DNA of 64,000 nt from positions 1,426,001 through 1,490,000 of the forward strand of contig NC_010681.1 in the NCBI RefSeq assembly GCF_000020125.1, given 5' to 3'. Every line of letters begins with the position of its first letter. Position 1 is the first letter of the stretch. Of the stretch, positions 18,287 to 25,980 are shown piece by piece. Both the position numbers and the translations under genes were made by a program. The DNA is from Paraburkholderia phytofirmans PsJN. Its GTDB lineage: Bacteria > Pseudomonadota > Gammaproteobacteria > Burkholderiales > Burkholderiaceae. The notes under the pieces were generated by a model. The model was not told the DNA's origin. It did not search any database and was given only the letters and a program-made list of their open reading frames with translations.

Positions 18287-18712
18287 CTAGCTGATGCGGC
18301 CGGCAAGCGCCGCCTTGACAGCGGGCGACGCATGAAACGCGCCTAGCACCACCACCGATGCAATCGTGGCCGCCGCGAGCTCGGGCGGCACATCGGCTGC
18401 GATGCTGGCGAGGCCTAGCACGTGAATGTCCAGTTGTTCGTGCGCGGCCTGAGCCGCTTCGAGGTCCTGACGCGAGAAGTGCTGCATGCCCAGCACCATG
18501 GCGCGCCGGGTCACCGTCTCCGCGACGGCCTGAGCATGCACCGCGATCTGGTTGCGGATCGCCGTGCGGATCAGGTCGGTGCGGTTCGAGTAAAAGCCCT
18601 CTTCGACCAGCAAATCGATCTGGCCGAGGTCGATCGGGCCCAGGTTGATGGTGATTTTTTCGGTTTCGCCGCCTTTCGGGCGTGAAGCGTCGATGAGCTT
18701 GAGTTTTGACAT
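18287..18712 (-). CDS. CopG-family transcriptional regulator
   Basis: The protein has 141 residues and GGAGTGTAA before the ATG at 18712. The N-terminal part (about 18-60, KITINLGPIDLGQIDLLV then SNRTDLIRTAIRNQI) has the ribbon-helix-helix pattern that binds DNA as a dimer. The C-terminal half is helical and without a known ligand site. It lies 89 bp upstream of the esterase gene on the same strand, so it may form one unit with it and regulate it. The target is not visible from sequence. Confidence 0.82.
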   Translation of the reverse strand: MSKLKLIDASRPKGGETEKITINLGPIDLGQIDLLVEEGFYSNRTDLIRTAIRNQIAVHAQAVAETVTRRAMVLGMQHFSRQDLEAAQAAHEQLDIHVLGLASIAADVPPELAAATIASVVVLGAFHASPAVKAALAGRIS

Positions 18713-19004
18713 TTACACTCCGGTAGCCATCTGATGGCCATCCAATTAACATCCAGTGGGATGGTTATACGCCTCGCGGCGGAGCGCGGTCAAGAAGGAA
18801 ATTGAGGGTTCGTTCGGGGTTTGCCGTGGGCAGCGGAGGGCCGTGAAGCGCCTCGCGGGTGCGGGTCCTGCGATTGCAAGTCGAGGTCGCTCTGGTCCCA
18901 TGCGCCGCAATCCGCATGGGACCACAGCATTCTTTTTTATCAGTAGAATGCTGCAATCGCAAAGGGCCGTATTGCTTCGAAGCCGGCTTTCAGGCCCACC
19001 AGGC

Positions 19005-19018
19005 TAACGAGCTCGTTA
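19005..19018. promoter_or_regulatory. 14-bp perfect palindrome TAACGAGCTCGTTA
   Basis: The perfect palindrome TAACGAGCTCGTTA has no spacer. It lies about 265 bases upstream of the phcB-like start and 300 bases from the CopG gene. It is suited to a dimeric regulator. It also contains a SacI site core, so chance is possible. Confidence 0.35.
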
Positions 19019-19062
19019 AGACCGTGATGCCCATTAGCACACGTGCTGTCGCAAGACGATGC

Positions 19063-19088
19063 GGACAAGTCAAACGCACAACTTGTCC
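19063..19088. promoter_or_regulatory. Inverted repeat GGACAAGT-N10-ACTTGTCC
   Basis: Two 8-base arms (19063-19070 and 19081-19088) are exact inverted repeats with a 10-base spacer, so the arm centres are 18 bases apart, close to two helical turns. It is about 195 bases upstream of the phcB-like gene. It is a plausible binding site for a dimeric regulator, but no regulator is identified. Confidence 0.45.
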
Positions 19089-19283
19089 GGCCGATGCAGT
19101 TCGGGAGGAAGGGGTACGCCACCCGGAAAGAACGGGTTGCTGCGGCGACAACAGAAATACCGATGGCGACGCTTCGTCACCTGGACCTGAGGACACCGTC
19201 GACGCTGAACCGGCCGCCTGCCGGCCTGGTATAGCACCAGATTTCAAACCAACTTCTCGTGGTACTTTCCTGGCCGCCATACT

Positions 19284-20690
19284 GTGTATTCCAAAACGCA
19301 AATCGATCCGGTAGTGAGCTTCCTCAACTCGCAGGGCGAGCAGGTGCGGGGCACGATCATCAATCTTCAGCGAAAGTCCCTGGTGATGGAGGTCTATAAC
19401 CCGTACTCGATTGTCCAGGTCAGCGAGGTGTTGAGCGACCTGTCGGTCAAGATGGGTGTTGAGCACGCCTATTCGGGCAAGGCGGTCGTGATCAGCATGG
19501 TCAACACCGGCCTGACAGCCATTGTCTCGGTGACGTTGATCGCCGAGTGGCGAGAACTGAGCGGCGGCACGCTGGAAGCGCGCGCGGTCGGGGAGGAAGC
19601 GCGCCGCTTCTCGCAGGACTGGGCCGAGCGTTTCAAGATCCGCCGTGACTACCAGATCGCGGTCAACCAGATCCGGGCGTTTCTCTCGGACATGTCGCGT
19701 TGGGTCGAACAGGCGGACCTGGCCGACAGCATGCCGAAGGAAGGCAAAAGCCTGCGCGAGGACTTCTTCCTCGAACTGGCATCGCCGCTGATGGAAAGGA
19801 CCAAGGTCTACTTCGACGAATTCGAAGGCGAGGCACGTCTGGTCGACGAAGAACTCGCGCCGGCGCACCGTGCCTTTGCTCAGGCCGCGCTGCATCCGCT
19901 GCTGCTGCGTTCACCCTTTGTGTTCCGCACGTTCACCAAGCCGCTGGGTTATGCCGGCGACTACCAGATGGTCAACCAGATGCTCGACGATCCCCGCCAG
20001 GGCCCGAGCACGTATTTCCAGATCGTCAACGCGGCCTTCCTGCAAACGGCCGTGGCACGCGCGCACCGCAATCGCGTCGAACTGCTGGTGGACTACCTGA
20101 CCCGGCTTGCCAATGAAGCGCGCGCCGCGCGGCGGCCGTTCCGGGTCCTGAACGTGGGTTGTGGCCCCGCTCAGGAAATCCAGCGCTTCATGCATGAATA
20201 CGACGAACCGGAGTGGCTGACGTTCGAACTGCTCGACTTCAGCCAGGAAACACTCGATTGGACCCGCGACCGCCTGGGCGCCATTGCGCAGAAAACGTCC
20301 AGGCGCATGACCATCAGCTATACCCATGATTCGGTCCACCACCTGCTCAAGCGCCGGATGGATGCGGACGCACCCGACGTTCGCGAGTTCGACGCGGTCT
20401 ATTGCGCCGGCCTGTTCGACTATCTCTCGGACAAGGTCTGCGCCCGGCTGAACCAGCATTTCGCCAGCCGCACCAGGCCGGGCGGCCGCCTGCTGGTCAC
20501 CAATGTCCACGCCGACAACCCGGAGCGCTTCAGCATGGAGCACGTGCTGGAGTGGTACCTGATCTATCGCAACGAGGCACAGATGGCCGAAATCATGCCG
20601 GAGAACTGCGGCGAGCCGCGCCTGTATACGGACGCGACCGGCGTGAACGTGTTCGCCGAGGTGGTGATCGGCCAGCAGCAAGTAGCCTGA
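19284..20690 (+). CDS. phcB: PhcB-like SAM methyltransferase (fatty acid methyl ester signal)
   Basis: The protein has 468 residues from GTG 19284. The N-terminal part (about 1-95) is a PilZ-like beta region (QVRGTIINLQRKSLVMEVYNP). A helical middle part with FTKPLGYAGDYQM follows, then a class I methyltransferase domain with motif I VLNVGCGPAQE (about 286-296), ELLDFSQETLDW, and the late RPGGRLLVTNV. This arrangement is that of Ralstonia PhcB, which makes 3-hydroxy-palmitate or -myristate methyl ester autoinducers by methylating the acyl carboxyl group. The kinase and regulator genes that follow match the phc gene order. No clear ribosome-binding site precedes the GTG, so the start is the weakest part of the call. 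Confidence 0.82.
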   Translation: MYSKTQIDPVVSFLNSQGEQVRGTIINLQRKSLVMEVYNPYSIVQVSEVLSDLSVKMGVEHAYSGKAVVISMVNTGLTAIVSVTLIAEWRELSGGTLEARAVGEEARRFSQDWAERFKIRRDYQIAVNQIRAFLSDMSRWVEQADLADSMPKEGKSLREDFFLELASPLMERTKVYFDEFEGEARLVDEELAPAHRAFAQAALHPLLLRSPFVFRTFTKPLGYAGDYQMVNQMLDDPRQGPSTYFQIVNAAFLQTAVARAHRNRVELLVDYLTRLANEARAARRPFRVLNVGCGPAQEIQRFMHEYDEPEWLTFELLDFSQETLDWTRDRLGAIAQKTSRRMTISYTHDSVHHLLKRRMDADAPDVREFDAVYCAGLFDYLSDKVCARLNQHFASRTRPGGRLLVTNVHADNPERFSMEHVLEWYLIYRNEAQMAEIMPENCGEPRLYTDATGVNVFAEVVIGQQQVA

Positions 20691-20691
20691 G

Positions 20692-22029
20692 ATGACGACA
20701 TCGCTGGCTGGGCTACAGTCGAACTATCGTGAAGAATTGCGCGACTACCGGTTGCTGCGCAGCAAGGCCGGCGGTCTGACCGTGATCGTGCTTGTGCTGA
20801 TGGGCGTGGCGCTGGACTATGTCGTGTATCCGGCCGAGCAGAAGCGCTTTGCCATCGTTCGGATACTGACCAGCGCGGCCATCGGCCTCGCATTGCTCTC
20901 GCTTTACACGCAAACGGGCAAACGCCACGTGCAGGTCATCACCTTCTTCTGGCTGCTGCTGCCGCAGGCAATGATCTCGTGGATGATTTATGTCACCCAG
21001 GGTGGGGAGTCGCTGTTCTATGCCGGACTCATGCTGACGATCTTCGCGGTCGGGATCCTGTTCCCCTCCGGCTACTGGCAGACGCTGGCATTCGGCCTGG
21101 CCACCGTCTTGCTCTATTACGTCGCCTGCGCGGCACATCCGGGCGGCATCCAGAACCCAAGCAAGTTTCAGTTCCAGCTCATCCTGATCTTCTTCTGCGC
21201 GTTGGCCAGTTCCATTTACACCTACTTCAACGAGAAGGGCCGTTTCCAGCTTTTCCGTTTGAAGGATGAGGTGGCGCACAAAAACGACCAGCTCGCCCTG
21301 ACCAATGAAAACCTCGCGCAGATCAAGGGCCAGCTGCTGCAGCAGGAGAAGATGGCTGCGATCGGCACGTTGTCCGCGGGGCTGCTCCACGAGGTCAACA
21401 ACCCGGTGAACTTCTGCCTGATGGCCATCGAAATAGCCATGGAGGAACCGCAGGTCAAGGACAGCGCGTCGCTGCAGGAGTGCCTGACCGACGTCAAGCA
21501 GGGCATGCACCGCATCCAGCATATCGTGTCGGACCTGAAGACCTTTGCTTACCGCAAGCCCGGCGCGGCGGCGGACGACGTGCCGTTCCTGTTCGAAAAG
21601 GCCCTTGACTCGTCGATCCGGCTGAGCGCGCATGAACTGCGCGGCGTGAGCGTCACGCGCGAGCTGCCTGGCGACACGCTTGTGCTGGGCGACGAAGCCG
21701 CCATCATCGGCGTGCTCATCAACCTGTTCTCGAATGCCGCTCTGGCCATGCAGAAGGCCGGCACCGTATCGCCGAAGGTCCATGTCACGGCGCAATGGCG
21801 GGACGACCGGCTGCATGTGAATGTGCGCGACAACGGCCCGGGGATCGCCGCGGAGAATCTGGCGCGGGTGTTCGAACCGTTCTTCACGACCCGCGAAGTC
21901 GGCCAGGGCCTCGGCCTTGGCCTGTCAATCAGTTATGCGGTGGTGGAGCGGCACGGCGGCACACTGTTTGCGGAAAGCCAGTTGGGCGAGTGGACAGCGT
22001 TCAACTTCGACCTGCCGCGTCTGGAGTGA
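20692..22029 (+). CDS. phcS: PhcS-like membrane histidine kinase
   Basis: The protein has 445 residues, starting 1 base after the phcB stop. The N-terminal half has about six membrane helices (about 27-175), followed by a coiled-coil linker (HKNDQLALTNENLAQIKGQL). The HisKA-type segment has His233 in GLLHEVNNPVNF. ATPase boxes are LINLFSNAALAM, VRDNGPGIA, FEPFFTTRE and GLGLGLSISY, all intact. PhcS senses the 3-hydroxy fatty acid methyl ester at the inner membrane in Ralstonia; the same role here is inferred from gene order. All motifs needed for autophosphorylation are present. Confidence 0.83.
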   Translation: MTTSLAGLQSNYREELRDYRLLRSKAGGLTVIVLVLMGVALDYVVYPAEQKRFAIVRILTSAAIGLALLSLYTQTGKRHVQVITFFWLLLPQAMISWMIYVTQGGESLFYAGLMLTIFAVGILFPSGYWQTLAFGLATVLLYYVACAAHPGGIQNPSKFQFQLILIFFCALASSIYTYFNEKGRFQLFRLKDEVAHKNDQLALTNENLAQIKGQLLQQEKMAAIGTLSAGLLHEVNNPVNFCLMAIEIAMEEPQVKDSASLQECLTDVKQGMHRIQHIVSDLKTFAYRKPGAAADDVPFLFEKALDSSIRLSAHELRGVSVTRELPGDTLVLGDEAAIIGVLINLFSNAALAMQKAGTVSPKVHVTAQWRDDRLHVNVRDNGPGIAAENLARVFEPFFTTREVGQGLGLGLSISYAVVERHGGTLFAESQLGEWTAFNFDLPRLE

Positions 22030-22036
22030 TGTCGAG

Positions 22037-22441
22037 ATGAAAGAGACCCAGCAAGCGCGGCCCACTGTCCTGTATGTCGACGACGAGGAACTGGCTCGCA
22101 AGTACTTTGCGCGCTCGGCCGGCCGTGAGTATGAGGTGCTGCTCGCCGGCGACGCCGACGAGGCCCTGTCGATCCTGCGCCGCGAAGGTGCGCGCGTGAC
22201 GATCCTGGTGACCGACTTCCGCATGCCGGGCCGGCACGGCGACGATCTGCTGCGGCAGGTCTCAGAGGAGTATCCGCATATCGTGCGAATCCTCGTGACA
22301 GCCTACGCGGAAAACCACGCGCTCCCGGGAGCGGTTGATTCTGGCGAAGTATTTCGCATCCTGGAAAAACCGCTCGGCGTGGCCACGGTGCGCGAGGTCC
22401 TGGCGTCAGCGGCAACGGCCACGGCATCGCGCCCGAAATGA
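22037..22441 (+). CDS. PhcR-like receiver, C-terminal kinase part lost
   Basis: The protein has 134 residues, a receiver domain only: VLYVDDEELAR (Asp15-16), phospho-acceptor Asp60 (VTDFRMPGRHGDDLL), an alpha4 switch in ILVTAYAE and Lys in LEKPLG. In Ralstonia, PhcR is a receiver joined to a histidine-kinase-type domain and is about 490 residues. Here the frame ends in ATATASRPK and a stop at 22439-22441. Just before and after this stop, another frame shows ATPase-domain motifs (see the next feature). This suggests deletion plus frameshift. Phosphorylation by PhcS may remain possible, but the original output part is gone. Confidence 0.75.
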   Translation: MKETQQARPTVLYVDDEELARKYFARSAGREYEVLLAGDADEALSILRREGARVTILVTDFRMPGRHGDDLLRQVSEEYPHIVRILVTAYAENHALPGAVDSGEVFRILEKPLGVATVREVLASAATATASRPK

Positions 22442-22626
22442 CGCGGCGTTTGCGGGTCGGCCCGGTTATCACGAGCGTCGGCGCGAGCGGCTGCGACATG
22501 ATTTTCTGCAACCGCGTCATGCAGTCCTTCGGCGGGAGGATCAGGATCGTATCCGCGCCCGGCGCCGGCACGACCGTGACGCTGGAATGCCCAAATTTGA
22601 AAGATCGAATCAGGAGTTACCCATGA
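22411..22626 (+). pseudogene. Remnant of PhcR histidine-kinase ATPase domain
   Basis: From 22411 one frame reads GNGHGIAPEMTRRL, matching the G1 box of a HATPase domain, and ends with IFCNRVMQSFGGRIRIVSAP and GAGTTVTLE, which match its last helix and strand. The F and G2 boxes between (about 22453-22500) are degraded. An ATG at 22438 overlaps the receiver stop (ATGA), and this frame ends in a TGA overlapping the ATG of the next gene (ATGA). A 62-residue peptide could therefore still be made by coupling. The HisKA part and the N box are missing. Confidence 0.65.
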
Positions 22627-23633
22627 GCGATACGATTGCCAACCAGACACCGCCCCCGGCGATTCTGTTCGTTGATGACGAAGCCACCGCGGTCAAATAC
22701 TTCGAGCGCGCCATCGGCGCAATCGCGCCGGTGGTGACGGGCGCCTCCGTGGAGGACGGCAAGGCAATGCTGGATGCCCACGCCGCCAGCCTGGCCGTGC
22801 TGGTGTCCGACCAGCGCATGCCGGGCGAATATGGCAACGAACTTCTGCGCTACGCGCGCGAGCGCTATCCGCACATCGTCCGGATTCTGACCACCGCCTA
22901 TTCGGAGCTGGACCAGACCGTCGAGGCCGTCAACCAGGGCCAGATACATCGCTATATCAAGAAGCCTTGGGACATCAGCGCGCTGCGCATGGAGATGAAG
23001 CAGGCGCTGGAGCTGGCGGGACTGCGCAAGGAACGCGACCAGCTCGTGCGCGAGAAGCTGAGCGTGCTGCAGACGCAGACCGTGGCCACCCGCATCGGCA
23101 TCGTGCAAACGTTGTGCGCCAGCCTGATAGGCCCCGGCCGCTTCCAGCCGGTGGAGACTTACCTGGCCGGTGCCGACCTGGCTGGTACGCGCAATGTGGA
23201 GCCGGACTGGCAGCGGATGGACTACGCCGACCTGGTGCGCGTCGAGAGCGAAGGCAGCGGCAGTTTCGGCCATGCGGTCAGCACGCGTCTGGCGCAGTTG
23301 CGTACGCAGAATGCGGGGCGTAGCGCTGCAGAGGCGGTGCAGGTTTTCACTGAAGTTCTCGGCGCCGCAGTGCGCGGCGATGGGGACGCGCTCATCTGGA
23401 CTTCGCCGGCCACGTTGAGTGAGTTCCTCACCCGGCCCGTGGCTCAGCCTGTATCGGCCGAGCACGCTGGCTGGCTGGCTTGCCTGCTGTGGCTGGAAGA
23501 AGCCGGCGGCGCCCTGCGATGCGTGCGTGAAGGCGACACCATCGTCTGCCGCGCCGGCACACGCGCTGCCAGTTTTGCGACCGACCGCCTGGCGCTCTGG
23601 ATCGAACGGTTCTCGGAGCGGGCGTTCGATTAG
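22623..23633 (+). CDS. phcQ: PhcQ-like response regulator
   Basis: The protein has 336 residues, with AGGAGTTACCC before the ATG at 22623. The receiver domain (about 12-130) has acidic residues in ILFVDDEATAVKYF, Asp63 in VSDQRMPGEYGNELL, and Lys in YIKKPWD. A coiled-coil helix follows (about 130-160, LRKERDQLVREKLSVLQTQ). The C-terminal half (about 160-336) matches no output domain I know. Length and opening agree with Ralstonia PhcQ, a regulator of the quorum-sensing cascade. It is the last gene of the cluster. No PhcA (LysR-type) gene is in the window. Confidence 0.78.
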   Translation: MSDTIANQTPPPAILFVDDEATAVKYFERAIGAIAPVVTGASVEDGKAMLDAHAASLAVLVSDQRMPGEYGNELLRYARERYPHIVRILTTAYSELDQTVEAVNQGQIHRYIKKPWDISALRMEMKQALELAGLRKERDQLVREKLSVLQTQTVATRIGIVQTLCASLIGPGRFQPVETYLAGADLAGTRNVEPDWQRMDYADLVRVESEGSGSFGHAVSTRLAQLRTQNAGRSAAEAVQVFTEVLGAAVRGDGDALIWTSPATLSEFLTRPVAQPVSAEHAGWLACLLWLEEAGGALRCVREGDTIVCRAGTRAASFATDRLALWIERFSERAFD

Positions 23634-23694
23634 GCGAAGGAGACGATCCGCTGTACGAGAAGCAACGCATGACGCCGGCCGCTGCAACCCGTTG

Positions 23695-24357
23695 TTAGGC
23701 GTCCGCGCGCCCCTGGCGCCGTAGGACGACGTGCGTGGCCTTCTCCGATGCTGCGAATTCGACGCATTCGTATCCCAGAGCCCGCAAGTCAACCCCTTCG
23801 AACAGCCGTTCTCCTTGACCGAGCAGGACCGGTGCGATAGCAATGTGCAGTTCATCGATGAGGCTCTCGCGAAGATACTGCTGGATGGTGTTCGGTCCGC
23901 CGCCGATGCGCACGTCCATTCCACCGGCCGCCTCGCGTGCCCTTTCAAGCGTTTCCCGAACACCGCCCGTGACGAAATGGAATGTCGTGCCGCCTTCCAT
24001 CTCGATGGGTGGACGCGCATGATGCGTCATGATGAAGACCGGAACGTGATACGGTGGATTGTCCCCCCACCAGCCTTTCCAGCTCATGTCCGGCCAAGGC
24101 CCGCGATCGGGGCTGAACATGTTCCTCCCGAGAATCCAGGCCCCGACATTCTCAAAACCACGAGCGGCGAAGTCGTCGTCAACCCCGGTCGTGCCGCCGT
24201 CCTTGCCGAACAAGGACCGCTGGAACGTGCGTGTTGGAATCAACCAGTGGTGTAGATCCGTTCCGCCGATGCCGAGCGGATTGTCGATGTCCTGGTTTGG
24301 GCCTGCTCCGTAGCCATCGAGCGAGATGGTGAAGCCGTTCACGCGAACTCGTGTCAT
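23695..24357 (-). CDS. Dihydrofolate reductase-family protein (RibD-C-like)
   Basis: The protein has 220 residues. ATG 24357 is chosen for the GGAGACACAGG just before it. It has the Rossmann-like RibD C-terminal/DHFR fold: RVNGFTISLDGYGAGP at the start, AWILGRNMFSPDRGPW (substrate loop), and MDVRIGGGPNTIQQYL followed by DELHIAIAPVLLGQGERLF, the NADPH-binding part. Members reduce pteridine- or pyrimidine-like substrates with NADPH, and the specific substrate is unknown. It is not linked to riboflavin genes, so it is an orphan paralogue. It is convergent with the phc-like cluster. Confidence 0.85.
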   Translation of the reverse strand: MTRVRVNGFTISLDGYGAGPNQDIDNPLGIGGTDLHHWLIPTRTFQRSLFGKDGGTTGVDDDFAARGFENVGAWILGRNMFSPDRGPWPDMSWKGWWGDNPPYHVPVFIMTHHARPPIEMEGGTTFHFVTGGVRETLERAREAAGGMDVRIGGGPNTIQQYLRESLIDELHIAIAPVLLGQGERLFEGVDLRALGYECVEFAASEKATHVVLRRQGRADA

Positions 24358-24452
24358 CCTGTGTCTCCGTCTGGACGTTTGATCATCCGTTCTGGGACAG
24401 TGTACTGAGGTTGAGCCGGTTCGACAGATGGATATGCAGGAAACCTCACCAC

Positions 24453-25490
24453 CTACGAGATGGGCTTTGCCTCCGGCAGCGTCCACTTCCCATCGAGAAT
24501 TTCAATTCGAGGACGATAGAAGCGGACCATATAGTTCCAGCCCGGCATGATGGCGATGCAATTGGTTGCGCCAGGCGTGCAATCGCCGAAGCGAATGGTC
24601 GTCGAACCGCCCGGCGATTTTTTTGCGGTCAGGCTATTGATGGAGTATGCGTTGTCCGGGTTCGGGTGCAGGTCGCCGGCTGCGTCATACACGGTGACCG
24701 ACCAGAAGGCGTCCACCGGCACATTCGACATGTCGAGACGATAAGCCGTCGTGCCGTCGTTTCGTTCCGGCGTGACAAGCTGGTAGTACGCATCCTTTTC
24801 CGGAATCCCACCCCATGCAATGGCGCTTCCGATCAGGTGTCGCACCGGGTCGACTTCGGCGGCCGTGCCGAACATCCGCCGGGAATCAGGAATGGTCGTA
24901 CCGAGGGCGATCAGCAGTTTGCGGATAGTGTCCTGACTCGCGGTGTCCCAGCCAGGAACCTCGAAGCGACCCGGGCCATTGGGCTGCTCAACCCGGATGG
25001 CGTCTTGCAGTGTCCATGCCTGCTTCGCGTCGTCGGACTTGTCGGGATCGACCAGCGTACGGACACCCAGCAGGACGTAGCGGGTCCCGATGTCTTTTCT
25101 GTTGAATGTGTGGCTGGCGCCGCCGTGATACACGCCGAAGACGTGGCCGTCTTCGTCAAACACTGCGAGCGACATGTACCGCGTGCCGGCGTCGGGCAGG
25201 GTTACAGTGACTGGCCCGGCATCGAGATCGAATACCGCGCTCGAGTACAGCGTATCGCGGTTCGGGCGGACCACGGTCTTGCTGCCCACAGGCACGAACT
25301 CGCGCCCATGGAAGAACTTGCCGAAGCCGCCGCGTTTTACTGTCAGGCTGAAGTAGCGGTCCGATTCGCTGCGCGGGAAATTGTCGACAGTCACCCGGAT
25401 GGGGGCGGTCTTCATGGTCTGCGCGTGAACATTCGGCAGAGCCACAATCACCATGGCACAAGCGACTGCACGCAATGGTTTCATGGACAT
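24453..25490 (-). CDS. DUF1254/DUF1214 exported protein
   Basis: The protein has 345 residues from ATG 25490, preceded by GGGAGACC. The signal peptide (about 4-24) ends PNVHA|QT. The body is a beta-rich DUF1254/DUF1214 protein with VRPNRDTLYSSAVFDLDAG near the front, AYYQLVTPERNDGTTAYRL in the middle and VDAFWSVTVYDAAGDLHPN. A Cys pair is present (FGDCTPGATNCIAIMPGWNY). The mature protein should be periplasmic or secreted. The family has no settled function. It ends 95 bp before the reductase start, on the same strand. Confidence 0.82.
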   Translation of the reverse strand: MSMKPLRAVACAMVIVALPNVHAQTMKTAPIRVTVDNFPRSESDRYFSLTVKRGGFGKFFHGREFVPVGSKTVVRPNRDTLYSSAVFDLDAGPVTVTLPDAGTRYMSLAVFDEDGHVFGVYHGGASHTFNRKDIGTRYVLLGVRTLVDPDKSDDAKQAWTLQDAIRVEQPNGPGRFEVPGWDTASQDTIRKLLIALGTTIPDSRRMFGTAAEVDPVRHLIGSAIAWGGIPEKDAYYQLVTPERNDGTTAYRLDMSNVPVDAFWSVTVYDAAGDLHPNPDNAYSINSLTAKKSPGGSTTIRFGDCTPGATNCIAIMPGWNYMVRFYRPRIEILDGKWTLPEAKPIS

Positions 25491-25799
25491 CTTGGTCTCC
25501 CTCGTTTGGCTTGCGGTACGGCGAAATATTGCAGCGTGGGGGCTCGTCGGCGAGACATAGCCGCTAGCGGTCGCCCGGTCTCTGAGCACGCAGAACGGAA
25601 ACTTCACCAGGTGTATTGCTTAGCGCACAAGCATGTACACCCTGGAGGCCTGCTCGACCTCCCAGTCCCGCACTGAACATCGGTTTCATCTGCGTCGTGC
25701 GACTCGAGCGTCGGGGCGTTCAGATCGGCTATGCAGCTTAACGCAGGCAAGCGCCGCCTTACCCCACTCAGAAAGGGGGGCGCCAGCATATCAACGGAG

Positions 25800-25975
25800 G
25801 GAACGGCGATTTGCCGCGTCCGGCAAACCCGGGTTAAAGCATCGGGATCGCCGAGAAATGCGATTGAAAAGTCTTCTTGCGCGACCTTGATCGAGATTGC
25901 GGAAACGCTCGGCTATACCTTCGGAGAAGGCATTTGCACGAGTATTTCAACGCTGGTCAGGCATGGCGCCTTTCT
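25800..25975 (+). pseudogene. Remnant of AraC-family regulator C-terminal HTH
   Basis: The frames must be joined. MRLKSLLARP is read around 25858-25890, and LIEIAETLGYT follows around 25889-25921. After a shift near 25920 the frame reads SEKAFARVFQRWSGMAPF then stop. Together these form the second helix-turn-helix of AraC/XylS proteins (MRL...LL, IAE.LGY, S.KAF.RVFQRW.GMAP). The sequence ends at TGA instead of the usual SEYR tail, and no upstream ligand-binding domain is visible. It is therefore a decayed fragment in the gap between the DUF1254 gene and RNase G. Confidence 0.6.
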
Positions 25976-25980
25976 GAAAG

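Larger units (their letters stand above)
18713..19283. other. Long intergenic region upstream of phc-like operon
   Basis: No gene is supported in these 571 bases. It holds the promoter of the CopG gene at its left end and the leader of the phcB-like gene at its right end. It also contains two dyads (19005-19018 and 19063-19088). Short plus and minus open frames here lack start sites and family features. The promoter of the quorum-sensing cluster probably lies between the dyads and 19284. Confidence 0.5.

Noticed and set aside
17094..18752. Extended esterase frame joined to the CopG region
   Set aside because: The upstream part lies out of frame over a real CopG gene with its own ribosome site.
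18713..19283. Coding gene in the gap before phcB
   Set aside because: Open frames are short, lack ribosome sites and show no family motif.
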